The translations under genes and the position numbers were made by a program. A DNA stretch of 64,000 nt. It comes from Jaenimonas drosophilae. Lineage: Eukaryota > Euglenozoa > Kinetoplastea > Trypanosomatida > Trypanosomatidae. Position 1 is the stretch's first letter. Each line of letters starts with the position of its first letter. Positions 60,674 to 64,000 of the stretch are shown one piece after another. The notes beneath the pieces are model-generated. The model made no database searches and was not told where the DNA came from. It was given only the letters and a program-made list of their open reading frames with translations. The stretch spans positions 1 through 64,000 of the forward strand of contig JASAON010001648.1 of NCBI GenBank assembly GCA_030849065.1. Direction: 5' to 3'.

Positions 60674-63178
60674 CTACTTCCATTGGTTGCTGAGGCTCTT
60701 GCGCACAACGAGGTAGCGTACCACAACCGAGAGACCAGCAAATCCACCAACGAGTGAGATGAGGAGTTGCTTGTTGAAGTCGGTATTCAGCACGTCAAAA
60801 GGCTTGCCAGAGCTCGAGCGGATGTAGAAGAGGTCCAGGCCCGCCACCACCACATGGCTGGAGCTCTCCAACCGCGTGGAGGCGGTGATGATGCGTTGTG
60901 GGAGAGCAAGTCGCTGGCGGTGCGAGGCCAGGCCAACACTCGGAATCACCACATGCGTGAGTTGTGGGGCGTCTGGCTCCTGGGCCATGCGCATCTGCCC
61001 GCCCGCGAGGAGGCGGTTGAGGTCCACCACTGCCACACGCCCCGACTCGAAGGCGAGAACGATACTCTTGCGCGCAATCGCCTGCTCGCTCGTGGTGGCG
61101 GCCATATCCGCGATGGGCCCGCCAAAGAGGCCGAGCGTCATGGCGGCCACACGTGGCGGGCGTGTGGCTCGGGAGCTGAAGACGCGTGGGGCGCCACCAA
61201 AGAAGGAGGCGATGATTTGCGGGATGGTGGCACCGGCATCCTTCCTCATGGTGTGGCCGCCCTCCGACTCGAACATCTCCCACACACCAATGCAGTAGCG
61301 CATCTTGGCGGCATCGAGGAAGTGGAAGAGGATGTTGTTCTCCACCACCACCATGTGAATGGGGCCCTCAACAGAGGCGTGGCGGGTTGTGGCGAGAACG
61401 TTGCCGGTGATGGTATCAACGGCCATGACCACCAACGTATGCAGCGCATCCTCGCTCGGCTCGTAGTAGGCCACCGCGAGGGTGTTCTCGGTCGGATAGC
61501 GGCGATGAACCTCCTCCTCCACCTCCTTGCCAGTTACATTGCGATACACGCGGAGGTGGTTGGCAAAGCGGGCGTGATCTTCATCCGCCGAGGCCAGGGC
61601 CACAATGGGGTATGGCGCATTGATGCTCCACATTGGGGTGGCCTTGGGGGCGTCGGCGCGGATGCTGTACCCGCGGAGCTCCGTCTGGCCAACCTTGGCG
61701 GTATACAAGAAGAGCTCCTCACGTCCGCCGAGTTTGCCCTTCACGACCAACTCGCTCGAGACCTGCAGGTTGGGGCTCAGGAGGAGCATGTCCTTCTCCT
61801 TCGTGAGGAACTGAGCCACACCGGAGGCTCGATTAATCTGCATCAGGGCGGTGCTGCCACGCGCGGAGGCGGAGACGGTGAGCAACGGCGTGTTGTCCGG
61901 GGTGATGGTGAGGGAGTTGATCTTCACCTCCGCCATCGACGAGGCGCCGAGGATGCTCGCGAGCATGGAGCCAATAGAGTGAAGCACCTGCACCTGCTGG
62001 CCCATACCTGCAAGAGGAACGACGTAGATGATGCCCTTGTCAGAGATGGCGATGAGCTCCTGGTTGAAGTGAAAGTGGTCAATGTGGCCCTTCACAGGCA
62101 TCGCAATGATGGCGGCAGCGGGGTGAGCCAAGCCTTCGTAGCGCTCCCACACGAGCGGGCGTGCATCATCGTCGTTGATGAGCATGAGATGATTCTCCAT
62201 CGTCTTGATGAGGGTGAAGACGCGGCCGCTGCTGCGCATCGCAATCAGTGGCATGATGCCAATATCCTCCACGGGTGGTCGTGAGATGGCCACCTGCACG
62301 TCGCTGGGGAAGTGGATGGTGATCTTCTCCGCCCCTGGTGTGCTGACGAAGTAGACGGCGTGAGGTGCGGGGTTGACCTCATCCACGGCAATGGTGGCAC
62401 ATCGTGAGCACACCTCAGTTCCCTCGTTGACGGTGGAGTCGGCTGCCACTTGATAGAGCACAGACTTGGCGGCTGTGGCAATGACGAATGAGCCTGTTGG
62501 GGTGCTGCTGGTGCAGCGGCCCTCATGGGTGGCTTGGAGCTCTCCGGTGGAGGTGCTGTAGCGACGAACACCTGCGTCTTGGCCGACGAGCAGCGTCTCG
62601 GCACCAGCCAAGTGAAGAGAGGAGAGCTTTGCACTGCCCAGGTCAATGGTGGTCGTGGGGGCGACTGTCTCCTCGTTGGAGTTGATGTCCATGCGGAACA
62701 CCTTCGCTTGGGTTCCGTCCACGAGAACCACACTCACTTCCTCGCCCTGCATCGTGCACGCGGAGAGACCGTGGGAGGAGGGAGCGAGACGATAGGCCAC
62801 CTCCACAAAACCAGTGAGGAGGTTCAGGATGCTCAGGGTTCCTGACTCACCAATCACCGCCACGCCGTTGGAGCTTGCGGCGATGCAGTGTGGGTGTTCG
62901 GAGAAGATCTCCCTCCACGTGAGGTTGACGGCTCCAGCGGGGCTGATATCCAGCGAGGCTACCGCACCTTCGGCGGAAGAGACGATGATCTGCGATGGAT
63001 TGCGCATCGTGGGCACTACGGCCTGGCGTACATCTCCGACGAGGCGCATCATCCAATCACGTTGGCCGACCTCATCTTCATGGATGACAGCGTTGGTTGG
63101 TGTCGCAAGCAGTACAACCATGAGCACCATCAAAACGGCAAGGGGCGCCATGATTGAGCCCCGACGACGTGTCATCAT
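60674..63178 (-). CDS. EMC1: ER membrane protein complex subunit 1 (EMC1)
   Basis: An 834-residue protein. It begins with a basic segment and a hydrophobic signal sequence (LAVLMVLMVVLLATPTNA, about 13-30), then a long luminal beta-propeller region. The C-terminal DUF1620 part (LALPQRIITASTRLESSSH, GLDLFYIRSSSGKPFDVLNTDF) leads to one membrane helix (about 806-824) and a short basic cytosolic end. This is EMC1, the largest luminal subunit of the ER insertase EMC (human 993). It is about 160 residues shorter than human, mostly in the propellers. Start is ATG 63178; the next codon is also ATG. Confidence 0.9.
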   Translation of the reverse strand: MMTRRRGSIMAPLAVLMVLMVVLLATPTNAVIHEDEVGQRDWMMRLVGDVRQAVVPTMRNPSQIIVSSAEGAVASLDISPAGAVNLTWREIFSEHPHCIAASSNGVAVIGESGTLSILNLLTGFVEVAYRLAPSSHGLSACTMQGEEVSVVLVDGTQAKVFRMDINSNEETVAPTTTIDLGSAKLSSLHLAGAETLLVGQDAGVRRYSTSTGELQATHEGRCTSSTPTGSFVIATAAKSVLYQVAADSTVNEGTEVCSRCATIAVDEVNPAPHAVYFVSTPGAEKITIHFPSDVQVAISRPPVEDIGIMPLIAMRSSGRVFTLIKTMENHLMLINDDDARPLVWERYEGLAHPAAAIIAMPVKGHIDHFHFNQELIAISDKGIIYVVPLAGMGQQVQVLHSIGSMLASILGASSMAEVKINSLTITPDNTPLLTVSASARGSTALMQINRASGVAQFLTKEKDMLLLSPNLQVSSELVVKGKLGGREELFLYTAKVGQTELRGYSIRADAPKATPMWSINAPYPIVALASADEDHARFANHLRVYRNVTGKEVEEEVHRRYPTENTLAVAYYEPSEDALHTLVVMAVDTITGNVLATTRHASVEGPIHMVVVENNILFHFLDAAKMRYCIGVWEMFESEGGHTMRKDAGATIPQIIASFFGGAPRVFSSRATRPPRVAAMTLGLFGGPIADMAATTSEQAIARKSIVLAFESGRVAVVDLNRLLAGGQMRMAQEPDAPQLTHVVIPSVGLASHRQRLALPQRIITASTRLESSSHVVVAGLDLFYIRSSSGKPFDVLNTDFNKQLLISLVGGFAGLSVVVRYLVVRKSLSNQWK

Positions 63179-63574
63179 GCTTCCCTCCGCTTCCTTGGTT
63201 AATGTGAAGAAGGTGGAGAAGATGATGGTTCAGCAGCACCTATGTGGCACTGTTTATGTGTGGAAGTAAATGACTATAACACAAGAGGACTACCGCACAA
63301 CAACAACACAACAACACAAGAATGTGGTAAGAAAGAGAGAGAAGGAGAGAGAGAGTAGATGACAGGATCAATCATGAATACGACTGCATCTTGTTGGTGC
63401 CAGAGAAAAAGACTGCTCCAGATTGTGATGATGTTTATGTTTCGCAACAAGAAGGATTATACTCGCCCACATACATGCACACACACGTGCGTGTATGTGC
63501 GTCGTTCCTCTCTTTCTGAGCCAGACACCTTGTGGAGGCATCCAGCATCCAAACCTGGTGTGAGGTGCGTCAAC
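63179..63574. other. Intergenic spacer between the truncated gene and EMC1
   Basis: No gene is seen. It holds the CT tract (63331-63355) and CAA/CA-rich simple sequence at about 63297-63320 and 63468-63486. Confidence 0.65.
63331..63355 (-). promoter_or_regulatory. CT-rich tract upstream of EMC1
   Basis: The coding strand reads ACTCTCTCTCTCCTTCTCTC and on, a 25-nt polypyrimidine tract. The first AG after it lies about 40 nt downstream (63290-63291), giving an EMC1 leader of about 110 nt. Confidence 0.5.
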
Positions 63575-64000
63575 TCACTCATCCTTCACCTCCCCAAGGA
63601 GCTGGAAGGACTGCAGCATGAGTGGCACCACAGGCACCTTGGGAGACATCAACGACTCACCCTTCGTCGCCAGTGCCAATATCTTGGCGGCTGGGAAACG
63701 CTTCTTCACTTGTTGTTGTTGCTCCGCCGTGATGGATTCTGCACCACTTCCACACAAGAAGACGCTGACAGGTCCGCTAAAGACACTCTCACATGATTCA
63801 TCGCCGAGGAGGCTGCGGATGCTGCTGCCCTCCTTGAGCGAGAGCAGCTCATCACTCATGCGCAAACGCAACTGGCCACCCTCCACGCGCTCCACCGCTT
63901 GCATATGAATGGCACGTTGGCGAAGATCCGGAACCGATGAGGCCAGTTGTTCGTGGAAGGCCGCCAAGGACGGCGCTCCACCACGCAGAGGAGTGAGCAG
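63575..64000 (-). CDS. Hypothetical protein, N-terminus beyond the window
   Basis: The C-terminal 141 residues of a longer protein; the frame stays open to the window edge, starting LLTPLRGGAPSLAAFHEQL. The visible part looks like a compact alpha/beta fragment: GGQLRLRMSDELLSLKEGSS, GPVSVFLCGSGAES, a Gln run (Q4) and FPAAKILALATKGES. No family is recognised. It lies 397 bases upstream of EMC1 on the same strand. An apparent TTG start at 63967 is not a real start. Confidence 0.6.
   Translation of the reverse strand: MLTPLRGGAPSLAAFHEQLASSVPDLRQRAIHMQAVERVEGGQLRLRMSDELLSLKEGSSIRSLLGDESCESVFSGPVSVFLCGSGAESITAEQQQQVKKRFPAAKILALATKGESLMSPKVPVVPLMLQSFQLLGEVKDE

Noticed and set aside
60767..62284. 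505-codon plus-strand open frame
   Set aside because: It is antisense to EMC1; the product is a His/Gly/Ala-rich shadow with no family match, and the strand disagrees with all neighbours.

Overview
The window looks like nuclear DNA from a kinetoplastid flagellate. About 31 complete protein genes and one partial gene all lie on the minus strand. None shows an intron, even the 12.7 kb dynein and 7.3 kb TOR genes. Gaps are mostly 100-450 bases, and many ATGs are preceded on the minus strand by a pyrimidine tract and an AG, as expected for trans-splicing of a polycistronic transcript. The proteins are clearly eukaryotic. Several genes not usually highlighted in parasitic trypanosomatids (a Ragulator LAMTOR4-like protein, an RPA1-like protein with an RPA70N domain, an MDC1-like protein) would fit a free-living bodonid such as Bodo saltans, but the species is inference. 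Start codons were chosen as ATG, moving inward from TTG/GTG-initiated open frames where necessary.

Layout, left to right (transcription runs right to left). 1-957 has no convincing gene; it holds three tandem 41-bp repeats and a GC-rich, homopolymer-rich stretch, and may be the 3' border of the gene cluster. 0.96-14.5 kb: mitoribosomal uL15m, a divergent DEAD-box helicase, a cyclic-nucleotide-binding-like protein with a nucleoside-phosphorylase-like C-terminus, an unknown protein, an acireductone-dioxygenase-like protein with substituted metal ligands, a Myb/SANT protein, a TMEM170-like membrane protein, an RRM protein, CNOT9/CAF40 and SSNA1/DIP13. 14.7-22.0 kb: TOR kinase. 22.4-34.7 kb: proteasome beta-7, a DUF1764 protein, prolidase, an NDUFB11-like candidate, alpha-COP, a DHHC protein, GAR1, an ankyrin protein with four Cys-Pro motifs, and a DCN1-like protein. 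34.9-43.1 kb: a WAPL-like candidate, an FHA-BRCT protein, a LAMTOR4-like protein, a possible LYR protein, a PIP-box protein, a PP4/PP6-like phosphatase and a ZCCHC10-like zinc knuckle. 43.3-56.0 kb: dynein-2 (IFT) heavy chain. 56.5-64.0 kb: an RPA1-like protein, a disordered protein, EMC1 and one gene cut by the window edge.

The genes do not form a functional operon; in kinetoplastids neighbours share a transcript, not a pathway. Themes still recur: growth signalling (TOR, LAMTOR4-like, PP4/PP6-like), genome maintenance (FHA-BRCT, PIP-box protein, WAPL-like, RPA1-like), flagellum and microtubules (dynein-2, SSNA1), secretory pathway (alpha-COP, EMC1, DHHC, TMEM170-like), mitochondrion (uL15m, NDUFB11-like) and RNA biology (CNOT9, RRM, GAR1, DEAD-box). 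The best candidates for undescribed biology are the ankyrin protein with HO-2-like Cys-Pro motifs and a tail anchor, the metal-ligand-substituted ARD homologue with a charged N-terminal helix, the CNB/phosphorylase-like fusion, and the MDC1-like protein.
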